Counted from the stretch's first letter, positions 20,301 through 34,089 are shown. The stretch: DNA of 64,000 bases from Torreya grandis (GCA_037957365.1 JARHVA010000398.1:3212001-3276000), one strand, 5' to 3'. Notes: generated by a model not told the origin, from the sequence alone. Program-made: numbers and translations.

Positions 20301-22979
20301 TTCACAATGATTTCATTTCACAACTTGAAGACATCATTGATCTGTCTATTCACGAATATCTGAGTATGCATGGTGATTGTAAGTTCATTCTCTTCCCACC
20401 TAATTGGTCATTATTGTTGAATATGTCTAGACCTCATAATTCAAAAACATTGTTCTAAAATAACATGTACTTCTCCAAACCAGTTAATGGTTTTGTATAG
20501 TCTTTTCATTTTCCTCTAATTCCTATAAATAGATATGCTTTCTTTATTTTGGCTTTTTTTCTTTTCCCATGTGTGTGTGTTATTTTTAAATAAATGCAAC
20601 ATGTTTTATATTGTCCTTCCTCTCCATGTATTAATTATTATTCCTATACATTATTGTATTTGTATTTCCAACCTTGAAACTCTCAGTGGACAAAAACATC
20701 ATTCATAAATATGTCAAAACAACCATTGCCTCAGAATAGATGAAATGATCACAATTTAAAGGGATATATAATAATTGTTTGATGGCTCAGTATTTGTATA
20801 TTATTTGTTTGAAGACATGAATTGAATCCAAATTAGTTGGACATCTTTGACCTCATATCCATTCTATAGTGTCAAGTTTCTTTAGCTTTTATAATGACAT
20901 GCAAAATAAAACCTTTGAACCATTTCAGCCAAGTGGGTCTCCAAGACAAACATCTGATGATGTATTCATAAAATAGGTTTTATAATCATGAAAATGGTGA
21001 TATGAAAGTTTTTTTTTGAAATGACAAAATGTATAGGTTTTTCATAAATATTTTCAAGTGAATAGGTGGTAAACATGCATAATTTTCAGAGTAGGATATT
21101 TGAGCCAATAGTATATGTTCATTTCTCATATGATTAAGAGTGGAGAACTAGTTATCATTTGGTTAGATCAAGTAATGTAAATTATTCTAAACAATTGATG
21201 TGGCCTGATAATGTGTGTTAATTTCTCATATGATTAATATAGGTAAACTGGTTATCAATTGGTTAGATTACAATGAGTAAATGTGAGCTACAATTTTTTT
21301 TTTTATGAATCTATGGTTATAAGGCACCAATCATCTAAGATTATGTAGTTATCCTACATTGCATTGGAAAATGCAGTCCCATAGTTGGAATCAGTTGTCA
21401 TGAAATTATAATTTTCATCACAACACCCCAATTTCACTCTCATGGGTAATTACAGGTGTTTTAATGATAGGGATATATATATTTTTAAAATGGACACCAA
21501 CTATGTAGCCTAATGGACAAGGCTTGTTTTTTTTAATGTTTCACTTGTTGGATGTGAAGAGTTAAAGGTAAAGGAAGTTGTATCAAATCTTGCACTAACC
21601 TTAAAAATTCTATATGGTGAGACATTTAATGGTTTTTAGAGTAACATTATGGATAAATATACATTTGAAGTGAATATTTTGGTCAACCCTAATTTAGAGT
21701 TTTGAGTCACAAAGTTTGGGGTGTTGAGGATATCTCAACAATTTATCTTTAAACAAAGCAAGGTGAGCATTTTGATTACAACCAAATGTATGAAAATTTA
21801 AGATTCATTGTTTCCTATTATGTCATTTCAAGATTCTTGTCATCAAGGAAAGTATGCTAAAAATGGAGATAAAGTTAAGGATATAACCTGTAGTATAGGG
21901 CATGAAGATTATTCTTACACATGAGATCTGGGTGATCTTTTGAGGGTAAAAGAGGATAGTGGCTTTGATATCACTATTAAATACTTCATATTTTGCATTT
22001 GGATAAAAAAAGTTCATGAGGAATCATATAGGGCATGCTATGAATTCTAATAAAGTTGTGAAGGGTCATTACTTGTGATTTATAGACCACTCCTTGGAAC
22101 TAAGTCTGAAACTTGAAGAGAAGACTATAAATTATGGTCCAACTAGATGGTCACAAAAATATGCTTGATTCTAGATAAAAATACATACAAGTTTTCCACC
22201 CTTGGATGTATAAAGGAGAATTCATGAAGGCTGATATAATAGACAAAACATAAGTGCCTCTTACACATGGAATGTACTTAGTATTAATAAATCACATAAT
22301 GTATAAAATAAGGATTACAATGAGCCTTTTATAAAAATTCAATATTATTCTTTATGAAATCAAACTATGAATGTTGGCTAATAGGACTATAAGAAGCTTG
22401 CATATGGATATTGGGTCAAGAGATTGTGATGAAATTACAAATGTAATCATTAGAAGCAAGGTCAAAGTGCTGAATGGCTCACAAATGATTCAAGGCAAAG
22501 TTATTCACAATTATGATTCAATTATAGACTTGAATAGTTGCTCAAATATTGATCCAAATTTTAAGTATGAAAATGGTGTATAAGAAAGGTTAATAAAAAG
22601 GTGAACATAGTCTTCCTTGCTCAAACTTGAAATGACTTACCTAAGAAAGTTCCTTAATAGGTTTTAGAAAAATTAAGGAAAAAGAAAAAATTTTCTAAGT
22701 ATTTTTCTTGGCAACATATGACACTCTTGCAACCAAAGGGACAAGTAAAGTGGAACTCTAGATGTGTCCAAACAGGCTCCAATCTCCTTTAGGCCATAAA
22801 TTTCACATACAAACTCCATTTTGGCTCTCCTTCTATGTGTTAAATAGATAATTTGATGAAGAACATTTTAAATCAAGGACCCATGTTGAAAAAAAATTAT
22901 CTTGAAATTATAAATTCATGAGGTAGAATTACAACTGTGCAAGTAGAGTGAATTTCCCACAAATGCAAAGCTCAAAAAT
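20301..22979. other. Decayed interior of element C or other insertions, nothing assigned
   Basis: Short plus-strand frames (such as 22371-22583) show no known domain. A tRNA A-box-like string TAGCCTAATGGACAAGGC lies at 21506-21523, but the expected B box is not well placed. No LTR pair was found. The protease and RT expected here for a gypsy element are not visible. Confidence 0.4.
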
Positions 22980-23930
22980 TTCAAGTTGTGAAAATTTGTT
23001 AAGTCCCCTTTATAAGTTTTAAGTTGTGCAAAAACACCAATGCACTTTTTCATGTAGATAAAATATGTCAACTCACTTTTACAAGTTTTAAGTTGTGCAA
23101 AAACATCAATGCACTTTTAAAAGTCATGCAAATTAGTCATTTCACATTTACAAGTTGTGCAAATTTTCCCATGCATTTTTATAAGTTTTAAGTCATGTAA
23201 AAATATCAATGCACTATTTCAAGTTATGAAAATTAGTCATTTAAAATTTTCAAGTTGTACAAATTAATCAACATGTTTTTTCAAGTTTTAAGTTGTGAAA
23301 AAACACCAATGCACTTTTATAAGTTGTGCAGATTGGTCATTTCAATTTTATAAGTTGTGCAAATTGCTCAACACACTTTTGGATGTGTTAAGTTATGTAA
23401 AACTATAAATGTACTTTTGAAAGTCATGCAAATTGGTCATTTTACTTTTACAAGTCATACGAATTTGTCAACTCACTTTTTTAAGTTTAAAGTTGTGCAA
23501 AAACACTAATACAATTTTGTAAGTCATGAGAATTGGTCATTTTAATTTTACAAACTCTGCAAATTGCTCAATGCACTTTTTAAAGTTGTTTAAAAATGTC
23601 TATGCACAAGTCATGAAAATTGGTCATTTCACTTTTACAGGTTGTGCATATTTTTCAATGCACTTTAGTAAGTTTTAAGTTGTGTAAAAACACCAATGTA
23701 CTTTTACAAGTCCTACAAATTGGTCATTTCACTTTTACAAGTTGTGTAAATTTGTCAATGTAATTTTACAAGTTTTAAGTCCTGTAAACACACCAATGCT
23801 CTTTTTTAAGTAATGCAAATTGATCATTTCATTTTTGTAAGTTGTGTAAATTACGTGACATGTATTTGTAAGTTTCAAGTTATGCATTTTTACTAACACA
23901 CTTTTACGAGCCCCTAAAACTATAAAAAAG
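22980..23930. repeat. Tandem array, about nine copies of a roughly 100-bp unit
   Basis: The landmark AAGTTTTAAGTTGTGCA (with variants) recurs near 23014, 23083, 23183, 23283, 23382, 23482, 23578, 23669, 23769 and 23869, a spacing of 91-100 bp after a shorter first interval. Each unit seems built of three related subunits of about 31-38 bp, each ending CACTTTTA-CAAGT. Copies are diverged by point changes, many of them transitions. The array lies between the gag-like and RNase H/integrase parts of element C. Confidence 0.85.
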
Positions 23931-24847
23931 TGGTTATGCAGTGTAACCACCCATTATAACTCATAATGGGGAGTTTAGATCACATTCAAAGGATTGGATT
24001 TTTTATAGTAGAAGGATTTTTGGCAAGATGAAAGGAAGGAGTCTGTATGTACAACACCATGAACAATACAAAAATAATTTACAGGACTTTGTGTCATGAA
24101 TCTTTCTGGTGAATGACATGCATGAGTATGTTAGTCCACTTTGATTCTTATTATTTTAATTTTTTAAAATTTTATTATTAGATATTCAATGAATGTAGAA
24201 TTTTTAGTGTATAAATTTTTGTTGAATCTGCATTAGGAGTTCTTGCCATTGTGAAGCCTTGGTGGGATTAAAAATAGAACTTATGTCTATTTTTATTGGG
24301 AAATATGAGGTTGTCTATCTTTCTTTGTAATGTTATCCAATCTCATTGGTGTATTTATCCTATTCTTATGTCCAAAATATGTCGTTCCCATCCCAATTTT
24401 ATGATAAAGGTTTCCCATGTCATAATCTCTTATCTTTGATTATTTTGGTGAGTTTTTGTGTTTAGCTACTTAGAGTTATCCTTTTTCTTCCTTGGGATTA
24501 TTATAACAACTTTCTGTGTTTATCTACCTATAATCATCCCATCCTCCCTTCTTATTTTCCCCTTAATTTCCATCACTCCCTTCATTTAAATTTGTGTCAC
24601 ATTTCTATAATTTTTGGTTAAAAGTATGAAACCCCTATTGAAAACAATTTTGCTATAAATAGTTATGAATAACTCTTTTCCTGCTTTCCCTTTTTAGTTT
24701 TCAATAAAGGTAGTTTTGCCTAATAATAGGAGAGGAAATTTGTCCCCACATTGTTGAATGATGAAGGGACTTTATCCCCATGTTGTTGACTGAAAGTCCA
24801 CATTTGTCTACTTGAAAAAAGTTTCAGCCAACAAGACTAGTATCAAA
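23931..24847. other. Intergenic or decayed element interior, no gene seen
   Basis: AT-rich sequence without identifiable RT or protease motifs on either strand. Confidence 0.4.
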
Positions 24848-26340
24848 TGAAGGATGAGAAATGTGTGCCTTACAAAGGCATGGTTGATAATCTCAAGCAA
24901 ACCTCCAAATACATCCAATTTGAGAAAATATCTAGAGCCAAAAATGGATCAAATAATGTAATGGAAACCTTTGGGTTTTAATTGAGATATATTCCAATGT
25001 TCTTGAGTACTAATTTTTTATTGAAAATATTCTTATGTTGGCTTACAGTCATCTAGACATTGAAAAGGTATGTGATACTAGGGTCCTAATTCCATATGGT
25101 ACCAATATGTATACACCTAACTCCAAGAACACATATTAATCTCATAACCAACAAAATTATTTTAATTATAATGCCTCCCATTACACCTTACTTGGTGATA
25201 CGCTCTATCATAAAGGCTATGATGGGACACAACTTCAATGTTTAAACTCAAGTGAGTCTGAATTAACACTTAAAAATTTATACAAAGGGATCTATGGCAT
25301 CCATACAAGTGGAATGGTCCCTTATAATAAACTCCTTAGGACAAGATACTATTGTCCCATAATGAAATTAGATGCATGTGCTCATGTCAAGAAATGCCTT
25401 AATTGACAAAAGCATGGTGATTTAATTCATGCTCCTTCACGATCACTTCAACATATTACTTCTCCTTGTCCATTTTCCATGTGGGGGATTGATCTCATTG
25501 GTAAGATAAACCCCACTTCATGAGATGGTGATAAGCATATGCATATTGAAACCAATCATTTCATTTTATGGGTCGAAGAAATCCCTCTCACTTATGTAAC
25601 CAAAAAGTAGATTTATAAATTCATCATGAACCAGCTCATCTACTGTTATGACATTCCCTCTTCCATTATATCTGATAATGGAAAGTCCTTCAATAATAAA
25701 TATGTGAAAACCTTTGTGAAAAGTTCCATATTATACATAGGTGGTCAAATCATTATTAACCTCAAGGTAATGACCAAGCTGAGGCATTTAATAAAACAAT
25801 TATCAATATCCTTAAGAAGTTTGTCAATAAAGCTGGCCAATATTGACGCTTACATTTATTTCCTACCCTCTAAAACTATCATACCAATGTTCACACACCT
25901 ACGAGTGCAACACCCTACTTCCTAATTTTTTGATCTAAAGCCATTATATCAATTTGTCTTCCCTATGCATTTCATTATAAGGTATCATTGATGATGAAGT
26001 GTATAGAGTGGCCAAGCTGTAAGAGTTAGAACTCATAGATGAGAAATAACTAGATATATTAAGTCATCTCAAAGCCTATCAAAATTGACTACATTGTAGT
26101 TTTAAAAAATGCATTATTCCCAGAGAGTTTGAAGTAGGTGATCTTGTATTGAATGAGAATTATAACAATAATAACATATAATGAAATAAAAAAAGGCAAG
26201 TTTGAGCTAAATTGGCTAGGTCCTTTCATTGTCACTACAAATTATGATTATAGGGCATACAGATTAGATAGTCCATAAGTATATGGGCTCAAAGATCCAA
26301 AGAACATGATGCATCACAAGGGTTTTCATGCTTGATTGGA
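24848..26340 (+). pseudogene. Element C: gypsy RNase H tail and integrase remnant
   Basis: 24848-24980 reads like the end of a gypsy RNase H (PYKGMVDNLKQTSKYIQFEKIS then RAKNGSNNVMETF). From 25182 another frame carries the pre-finger YTLLGDTLYHKGYDG, the HHCC finger (IHTSG to KKCLN, second Cys now TGA, then QKHGDLIHAPSR), and the integrase core with WGIDLIGKIN and IPSSIISDNGKSF giving the first two catalytic aspartates. The same frame runs to 25925 with three stops. A GPY/F-like tail is near 26195-26275 (KFELNWLGPFIVTT, AYRLD). The wording of the finger and core blocks suits the Tat/Athila side of Ty3/gypsy. Confidence 0.75.
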
Positions 26341-28297
26341 TTGAACATTATCTATGAGGTCTCTTACTTAGGAGAATTCCCTTCATGTGTCCTTTTCCCC
26401 TTTTTATTTTTATTCCCAAGTCAAGCCTTGTCTATCTCCCATTTCCTCCTACCATATTCATTCTTTATTATAACATACATGTATTATAGGTGGATTTAGT
26501 AGAAATTTCAATAAATAGTTTAGATGTGATCATCATCAACATATTATTATTGATAAAATTTCAAAACATCAGGACGATTTGGCATGGTTTCCCTACTTGG
26601 TAAACCTTGAAGTGACTTATTTTAGCTCCTTTTTGATCTTATTCCCCCATTCCATCTTATTTTGTTCACATCCTAATTTTATGTTGAAGGCTAGTTATTT
26701 TTTACCTTAGTTTACTATGGAATGAAATTATTTTCATACTTTATGCTCTTGCCATTTTGTGAGCTTGCCCCATTGTAACTGATTTAGCCATTATTTGAGC
26801 CCCTACCCAAGGTTGTTTTTTCTTTGATAGATAGTTTCATGTACATTTGTTTATATTCCATTGTAAATTTTAATTATAATTTATTCCTATTTATCTTATT
26901 ACAAAAACCCAAAAACATTAAAGAGTCCAAAAATTCTAAAAAATTTAAATATCAGAAAATCTCCAAAAGAGTTATAAAACCACAAAACCTTTGCACAATT
27001 AGTCATCTTATTGAACAATGGTTTCCCTATTGATTATGTTCTGAGTGGAAATATTTGAGTATCATGTGGATAAGCCTTTTTTTATGCATTGAAAGTATCA
27101 AAAGTGGAAATATTTTATCCAAATCCTGATATCTATATTGCATTTAATTGAATTTGATCATTCACACAATCTTTGGATTATCCCAATTTTCTTAGGTGTT
27201 AGCCTATAACTTGGGTGAGTATTTTTCATTTTCAAATGATCAATTTATCAATAGTGTTATACCTTTATTACAATTCCATTTATGGGAGAATTAAATCTAC
27301 CTAAGGTCCATATAGACTATGTAGGCAACAATTGGTTACATGGAGTAATTTGGGATAGCTCAACCACTATCATTTCCATTTATTTTCCTATGTATCTCTC
27401 AACATTTTATGAGCCAAATAATTTATGTTATTACCACTTTATGGGATAAATAATTTATGATCTCACTATTTTATGAGTTATTCCTATTTTGCTCTATAAT
27501 TAGTTTCATTCTAATCATTGTCATCTCTTTTCTTTCTTTCCCATCCATGGGAGAACTACATTTGGCTTGATGGTTCACAAATATTATGTAGGTAGTGTTT
27601 GGTTACATGGGGAAACTAAAGTAAGCTTGACCACCCATTCCTTATTCTTCTCTTTCCCCATTTTTGTATAAATTGTTATGTAATCCTATCTAACACTCCC
27701 TTGATGTGGGGGTAAATCACAAAGAGTAATGTCTTATTTACACGTTCATAATCACACTAATTATTGGATTGTTTATTACTTTCCATTATGTTTTCTATGT
27801 TCTAAATAATGTTTACTTTCTTGGTTATATATTTATTTTTGATTGCATTTAATTATCTTTAGAATTAATTTTGTCTAATGCAATATGTTTTATACTTAGG
27901 TCTTAATTATCCATACCTTGATCTTAAGCTATTAGTATTTAAATCTATTTATTTGCTAGTCTATCTTTGTCTAGGGCATTATTATTTACACTTAGGCCTT
28001 GTTATCACCAAAATTTACACCCTTGAAAGATTGTTAAGCCTTCCAAATTTGGGGTAACATGGAGATAATCCTAGGATGTGGGTGGCCTAATAAGTGGATT
28101 GAATATCGAGGTTATAGGGATAGCTCCCCTTAATGTATTACTCAAGATCATTAAATAATCTATAAAATTATTAGGAAAAGAGGGAGAAACCTACTCTAAT
28201 ATAGGTGATGTACCAAAATAATTTGACCACTACCAACCATCTGCATGTGCACATCAACCATGAGACTAACCTAAACACACACTACTACTAATATGTC
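26341..28297. other. Downstream flank of element C, no gene seen
   Basis: Presumably 3' non-coding or LTR sequence of element C, plus the site into which element D inserted. The imperfect repetitions GTAGGCAACAATTGGTTACATGG (27330) and GTAGGTAGTGTTTGGTTACATGG (27590) suggest diverged subrepeats. No LTR pair was identified. Confidence 0.35.
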
Positions 28298-28372
28298 TCT
28301 CTAATAATCTGGAGGACTAAGGTCACCATTTTTATTAGAATTTTAAAAAGGGCTAGTTATGGAGACTATAGC

Positions 28373-29549
28373 TATGAACTAGGAATTTGACTAAGAAGAG
28401 GAGATTAGTATGGTGTTAGTGAATGAAACTAAATAAAAAACACACTAAGCTAACATATTCATGCCTAGTTACTAGGGTGAACTTAGTAACAAAAACAAAT
28501 GACAAACACAACTAAAAAGTAATGAAAAACAACAAGAATTCCTTCACCTTCCTTGGATGCTCCCAATGCCTTTGTAGTAGTGGCTTGCTCGACTTTGTGC
28601 TCATGAAGTCCTTGACAATGGAAGTTTGGCTACCTCCATCTCTCCTTGTCACCTTTGGCTTGTGGCTTGGCTTGGCTTGGAATCAATTTGACATGGTAAC
28701 ACTAGTTATAATAAGCTTTGTAATAAATTTTGCATTATAACTTTGCATAATCACGTGTTTTTAATTCATGTGGTAAGGCTTCCTATTTATATATTTTTGT
28801 AAATGTGTAGAATCAACCTGAACTGTCCATCTTAGGATTGAGATGTTTGGATAAATATTAATATAATTATGTAATTAAAATTGATAAATAGGCTCATAAA
28901 TATTTGGGATAGAGGAGGAATTAAGAGGCATGGAGGGCTTTGATGAGGCATGGGAGGCATGAATCCTGATATTGTGGCATTTATGGCCTAGGGATGTCTT
29001 CCCAAGAAATGATGTTACCTAATGATGCAGATATTCAATATTCATTTCCAAAACAAATTATTCAACAAGTTTCCATGGAATTATTAAAAATGCCTTAATT
29101 TGGATTAATTAGTTCTTAAGCATGATTAAGCACTTTGTGTGCACAAATTACTCAAATTGATTAGAATGCCTTGTTATTGGTCCACAATTCTATTGGATTA
29201 GAATTGGAAGTCAATTTCAGATGCATTGGAACCATATTCCCATTTAGGATGTTACCAATAGTGAATAACAAAGGCACATGTCTTGTGCAATATATTTCAT
29301 AGGAAAGAGCAATCTAGAGCACCTAGGTACATGATTGGCATTTTAACTCAAAATAATCTGATCAAAGTTAGTTGGCCCATAGATTTCACTACCCTATTTA
29401 ATGATACTGTACCCAAAATCAACACTTGAATACGTTAGGTTTAACTCATTTAATGTGCTTTAGTGTTTTTAGGCCAAATTATGCATTTTGGTGGAAATTG
29501 GTCAAAAGCTTGATTGGATGGTATCAGTGGCTAGTTTTAGGTGTCTACA
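28373..29549. repeat. Solo LTR H inserted in the 5' LTR of D
   Basis: A 1177-bp insertion with ends TATGAACTAG (TG mutated to TA) and GGTGTCTACA, flanked by a perfect 5-bp duplication ATAGC (28368-28372 and 29550-29554). Comparison with the uninterrupted 3' LTR shows the exact junction. There is no internal coding domain, and the 72-codon frame at 28522-28740 is not supported. It is most simply the product of LTR-LTR recombination of a full element. Confidence 0.8.
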
Positions 29550-29673
29550 ATAGCCATTGGAGCCTAATTTTATGATGGAGGGGGAATATACCACCGTGTA
29601 TGGTACTACTATTTTAATTCCATAATTACACTATGTTTTTACCATATAATTATTTCTATGTTTTTGGTTGTGA

Positions 29674-29679
29674 CACGTG
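29674..29679. promoter_or_regulatory. G-box core CACGTG in the D 5' LTR
   Basis: In the context GGTTGTGACACGTG, repeated in the 3' LTR at 34321-34326 with the same upstream bases. It may be a bZIP/bHLH site in the LTR promoter; this is inference from motif and conservation. Confidence 0.35.
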
Positions 29680-32123
29680 GTAGGATGGAGAGCAATTTAA
29701 GAAGCCCATGTGGTGGGTCTGCAGGACACCATGTGACATATCACCACATCATCTATTTACCAAGTTAGCAAACCAACTCAACATGCAACCCAACTTACCA
29801 TGTAACCCAACTCACTAAGAAACTCAACTCATCGAGTAACTCAACCTAAGTCCAACTCAGCATGGCAACCCAACTTGACATATCAACTTGAGTTCTAACT
29901 GAGCAACTTGATAACCAACCCAAGTTATAGATCATTCTTAATGGTCCAAGATTTTTCCAACTTAATATCTCAATTCAAAGCTTCAAAATTATATTACAAA
30001 TTTAAAGTCCAAACTTAGCTTCCCTATTTCAATGCAATAAAAGAATACCATACATGGCCAAAGCCACAGGTAAAAAATGGTAGATAAGTATATTTGAAGC
30101 CTTATTTATATTTCCACATGGAAAATGTGGGATTATACATATTATTCAAAATAATAAGGCTAGTCATGAATATTTTAGCCATTCTAGAAGGATTTTATAT
30201 GGAGAGATCATCAGAAGATTTTTGGTAATATGAATACATGTTGGGCAACCCACATGAAGAGGACATGATTAGAGGGCATAAAAGGCCATGATGAAGTAAG
30301 ATCCCAAATGGGCATGGAGACCATGGGCAATAGGGAGTCCTATCATAAAAGGCCATGCTCATGGGAAGAGCTTGAAGCTCACTGTTAGAGGCATGGTCAT
30401 AAAGCAGACTTAGGAAAAGGGTTTTTGAAAGGATATGGCTGATCATTAAAAGCCATTGGCCATAACCAAGGCACAACATCATGAAGATTTATTATGCAGG
30501 GTCTAAGCCAAAAAGGGATGATTTCATTTGACTGGGATTTATAGCCATGGAAGGAGCCCACAACTTAGACACAGTTCAGTTGGGTAGCTCATTTTTGAAG
30601 AAGGTCATTTGGGTAGCTATTGAGTTTTAATGATGCATGTAGACCATTTTTTTAAGGGATATGAGTGTAATAAAAAGGGAAAAATAGAGCCAAAGGAGAG
30701 GTATTTGTTCTATTTTGAATGGCCCTTTGGCTATGGAAGGTCTATCTATGGATAAACATAGTAATCTTGGTGTAGGAATTTAATTTGGTGGTAATCAAAA
30801 TGACGATTAAATATCTACATTACATGGTCCATTTTAGACTATGGAAAATAAATCCACTGGTACTAAGCAATAGGATACATAGCTACAAATAATCCTTCCC
30901 CATTTTCAGATGGCCATTTTGTAGGAAACTAGTCATTAAAATGAATGTGTAACATTCATTTTGGTCTGTTGACTAGACCCAAGCCGAGCATGGAGGTAAT
31001 AATATATTGGATTAATCATCCCAAAAGGAATCATATAATTTAATTTAAATAATCTTGGATCATGACATGAAGTTCTATGCATGATTCTATTATCAATTCC
31101 TTTGGACACAATAAATACTGAAGGCTATTGAAGTTGGTTTTGCTAGCAAATCCAAGCAATTTGGCAATACATAGCCCAAAGATGTTTAAGCATTTAAGCC
31201 TATGATTATATTTTTTTCTTATATTTTACATGGATGTAAACTAGGGAGGATATATTTATATGAACATTTAAATAAAAGAGACACACAATCTTAAATATTT
31301 GGTAGACAGACTGAGCCCGAGTCAAAGAGAATAGACTCTATTTGTAAAAAGGTAATTGGGCTTTGATAAATGCACTTTTGATATATAAGTAAGGATTATT
31401 TCATTAAAATTATTAGTATTATATTTGGTGAAGATGTCTTTTTTTATTCTGTGTAGAAAAGACTTGTATTTGAAAATTATTTGGCATACCACCTGAATGG
31501 GTTCTATTATCTTCTATTTTAAAGCTAGTAGTTATGGAGGGAAAATAGTTATAGGGTTATTTATTATCAAGAGATGCAGATCCATGAATCTAGAGGCACT
31601 CCTATTTATTCATTACCCTTTTTTAAATTTTTTATAGTTACTCAAAAAGGAGAAACATGACCGTATTCATGGAGATGAAACATACATGCTACTGATGAAG
31701 GAGGATGGGTTCAGAGCCTTCACTATCAGATTTTAGCATTGATATAGGTTTCTTAAAATCCACTTATGATGTAAGTTTAAAAGTGTATATTTCTATCATT
31801 TTTATAAGGGATCAGATTGTGGTTAAGCAATCCTAGAGATGTAGCCCAAATGATGGGTGAACTTCATTATCATTTCTGGTGTCACTCTTCATTTTAGTTT
31901 ATTCTATGTTTTGTTTTAATTCAAATGGATTGATAGAATACTAGAAATAAATGGGAAGTAGTAAATGACATAGAATCAAAAGTTTTTATATGCGAGAAAG
32001 AGTTGAAAAATTTATCTATTTAATTTTTTCTCAATCCCAGATTTATGCACCAATTCTATTTAACTAAGGAATTGAGATATTTTAGTATCCATTTCACAAA
32101 TTATTTATCCAGTTTATGAATCA

Positions 32124-32138
32124 AATTTAGTATTAGTG
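32124..32138 (+). promoter_or_regulatory. Decayed primer binding site of element D
   Basis: AATTTAGTATTAGTG just after the LTR end corresponds to AATTGGTATCAGAGT of element A with transition-type changes. It supports plus orientation and an iMet primer. Confidence 0.55.
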
Positions 32139-34078
32139 CAAGTAATTATATGACCTTGCTTCAGTTGTGATATACTTCTATTTGGAGTTTTTAAATATTA
32201 GATTTTGGTCTTGATTCTTCTATTTGAGTTGACCTTGCAGGGAGGCTAGTGGAAAGGGAAATTGGAAGGTGTTCCAATTCACTAGAAGAAGACAAGCTTT
32301 TGATAGCCAAGATTTTGGAACCACTAGCCTTGTAGGATCATCACGAATGAAGAACACAACACATGGTCACTTGAGGTGTGAGATGGTGTTGATAAAGGAA
32401 CAACCTTTCTTCTTTGGGATGCATTTATATAAAATGCAAGGCATTTTCAGTAATGCATCTCCAAGAGGGGTTAGTTGCAATTCCATTACTAGTATTACAC
32501 AGAGGGAAAATTGAGGTATGGTTATGATCTGACTTCATATTCGTATTGACATAATATTTAGATCTAGGTAACCACTTGCGTAGCCTTTATATTTTGGACT
32601 ACTAATCATATTATGGATGCTTATGTCCTTCATGATAGGAACAAGTGAAAATACCAATTCCATGGCAAGATATGGAAATGGAAATAAGGCATTGTTCAAT
32701 ATTGAACACATTTTTTCACTTTGAGTTTGAGTTTATAATTGGTTGATAAGTTGGTTTATGTTTTCATAGATTTATTGAGAGTTGAAAAAAGCAAACAAGA
32801 AGCTGTTTAAGACACCAATAGTATGCTAGCTAGTACTCAATAAGTGAAATTCACAATTTGTTTAGAGGTATAAATTATTCTCAAATGTAACTATGTTTGC
32901 ACAATTTTGGTTGGGTCTTTTGTGTAAGGTTGCATTGGGAGTAAAATATGTCTTTATTTGAAGTTGTTATTGAAAGCCTTTTGAAATTTAATGGCTCATC
33001 TAAGTCTTGGTAAAATAGAGTTGAAAAGATGAGATCACTTACTATTCAAACATGGAAACCATGTAGAAGGAACATCCCTTATTGGTTAATGGTTTATTTG
33101 AATAGTTGATAAAGCATAACTATAGAAAAAAATAGTATGCTTAGTTATCACTTCCAACACTATTTCAAAGAAATTCCTACTTATTGAATCTGGGAAGGAA
33201 ATTTTGATAAATTTATGTTTGGAAGGGTTATATTTGCTATCTCCTATTTCAATTTTTCATTGTGATAGACTTTTTGGGGAAACTAACTCAATTGGATGAG
33301 TTGTGAAGATATGAACTAGGGAGCAGTCAGATGGTTAAGGAAACCTCAAGATAGGTTTAAAATACTTCATTTCTTCTCATTTTTAAATGATATTTGCTTA
33401 CAGTTACTTGTAGAGTTGTGAGTTTGTAAAGAATCTCTTATTGTGTAAACTCTCAAAGTTAACATTGGATTTTGATAGGTATAGGGAAAAATTTGAGGGA
33501 CACATCAGTTAATTAAGTTGTTTAAAATTCCCTTGATTATTCTCAAGTATTGTTTGTAGTGTGCATTAATCACCTTAGGATAGACAAATTATTTTCATGT
33601 TTTTATAATTGCATATATGTTTAAGTCCCACCATGGTATGGGTAATGTTTGTATTAAAAACTTTTTGTACACACATGTATGTTTATCATTCACATCATGT
33701 AGGTGTACTTTCAAAATACCCATAGATGGGCAATGTTTGTAAATGTAAGTATACATGTGTGAAATTTATTTGTAAATCTTATAGGTGTATGTAGCACAAT
33801 GATTGAACTTGTGTGATAACAAGGAGAATACCTTAACCTTCATGTAGTGTAGGGTTGAGAGAAACCACTAGAGATTATGACTATTTTAGGAAACAAGTCA
33901 TTTAGAAGAATGGATTTAGAGTTTATTTTTACTCTTATATACAGGTTAAAATTTTAGTTTATAGGGTACAATTTTAGTTAGAAAATTGACTTATTATAGG
34001 TTTTTATATAATTGGTGATCAGAAAGTTGTGTAATAGGTTCAGTTGGATTCTTGGTACTTTTGAGGACAAAAGCCTCT
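32139..34078 (+). other. Internal region of element D, no recognised protein
   Basis: The best frame is 32269-32514 (81 codons, with FTRRRQAFDSQDFGTTSLVG), preceded by a splice-acceptor-like TTGCAG at 32236-32241. It has no known domain. The G-patch and zinc knuckles of element A are not visible here. The remaining 1.5 kb is AT-rich and stop-dense in all frames. Confidence 0.4.
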
Positions 34079-34089
34079 TTATGGGGAGG
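34079..34089 (+). promoter_or_regulatory. Polypurine tract of element D
   Basis: TTATGGGGAGG directly before the LTR start TTTGATTTG. It has the same position and upstream wording as the PPT of element A. Confidence 0.7.

Larger units (their letters stand above)
28303..32123 (+). repeat. 5' LTR of element D, split by a solo LTR
   Basis: 28303-28372 and 29550-32123 together make a 2.6-kb LTR that pairs with 34090-37111. It shows a deletion near 31521 relative to the 3' copy, which holds about 175 bp more, and fewer CAACCCAACT subrepeats around 29760-29900. CACGTG at 29674-29679 is shared with the 3' LTR. The reading frame at 30195-30482 on the minus strand has no domain and is absent from the partner LTR. 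Confidence 0.8.

Noticed and set aside
20515..20540. TATA-like CCTATAAATAGATA as promoter of a gene
   Set aside because: No coding region, LTR border or transcript-like structure follows, and such strings are common in AT-rich DNA.
21506..21570. tRNA gene or SINE suggested by TAGCCTAATGGACAAGGC
   Set aside because: The A-box-like string is good, but the B box is weak (AGAGTTAAAGG) and displaced by several bases, and no cloverleaf can be drawn.
22980..23930. CRISPR-like array
   Set aside because: The repeats are about 100 bp, adjacent and mutually diverged, without unique spacers of constant size, and the setting is a plant retroelement.
28522..28740. 72-codon plus-strand frame with hydrophobic stretch
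   Set aside because: It lies inside solo LTR H, ends arbitrarily and contains a CTTGG microrepeat; nothing supports coding.
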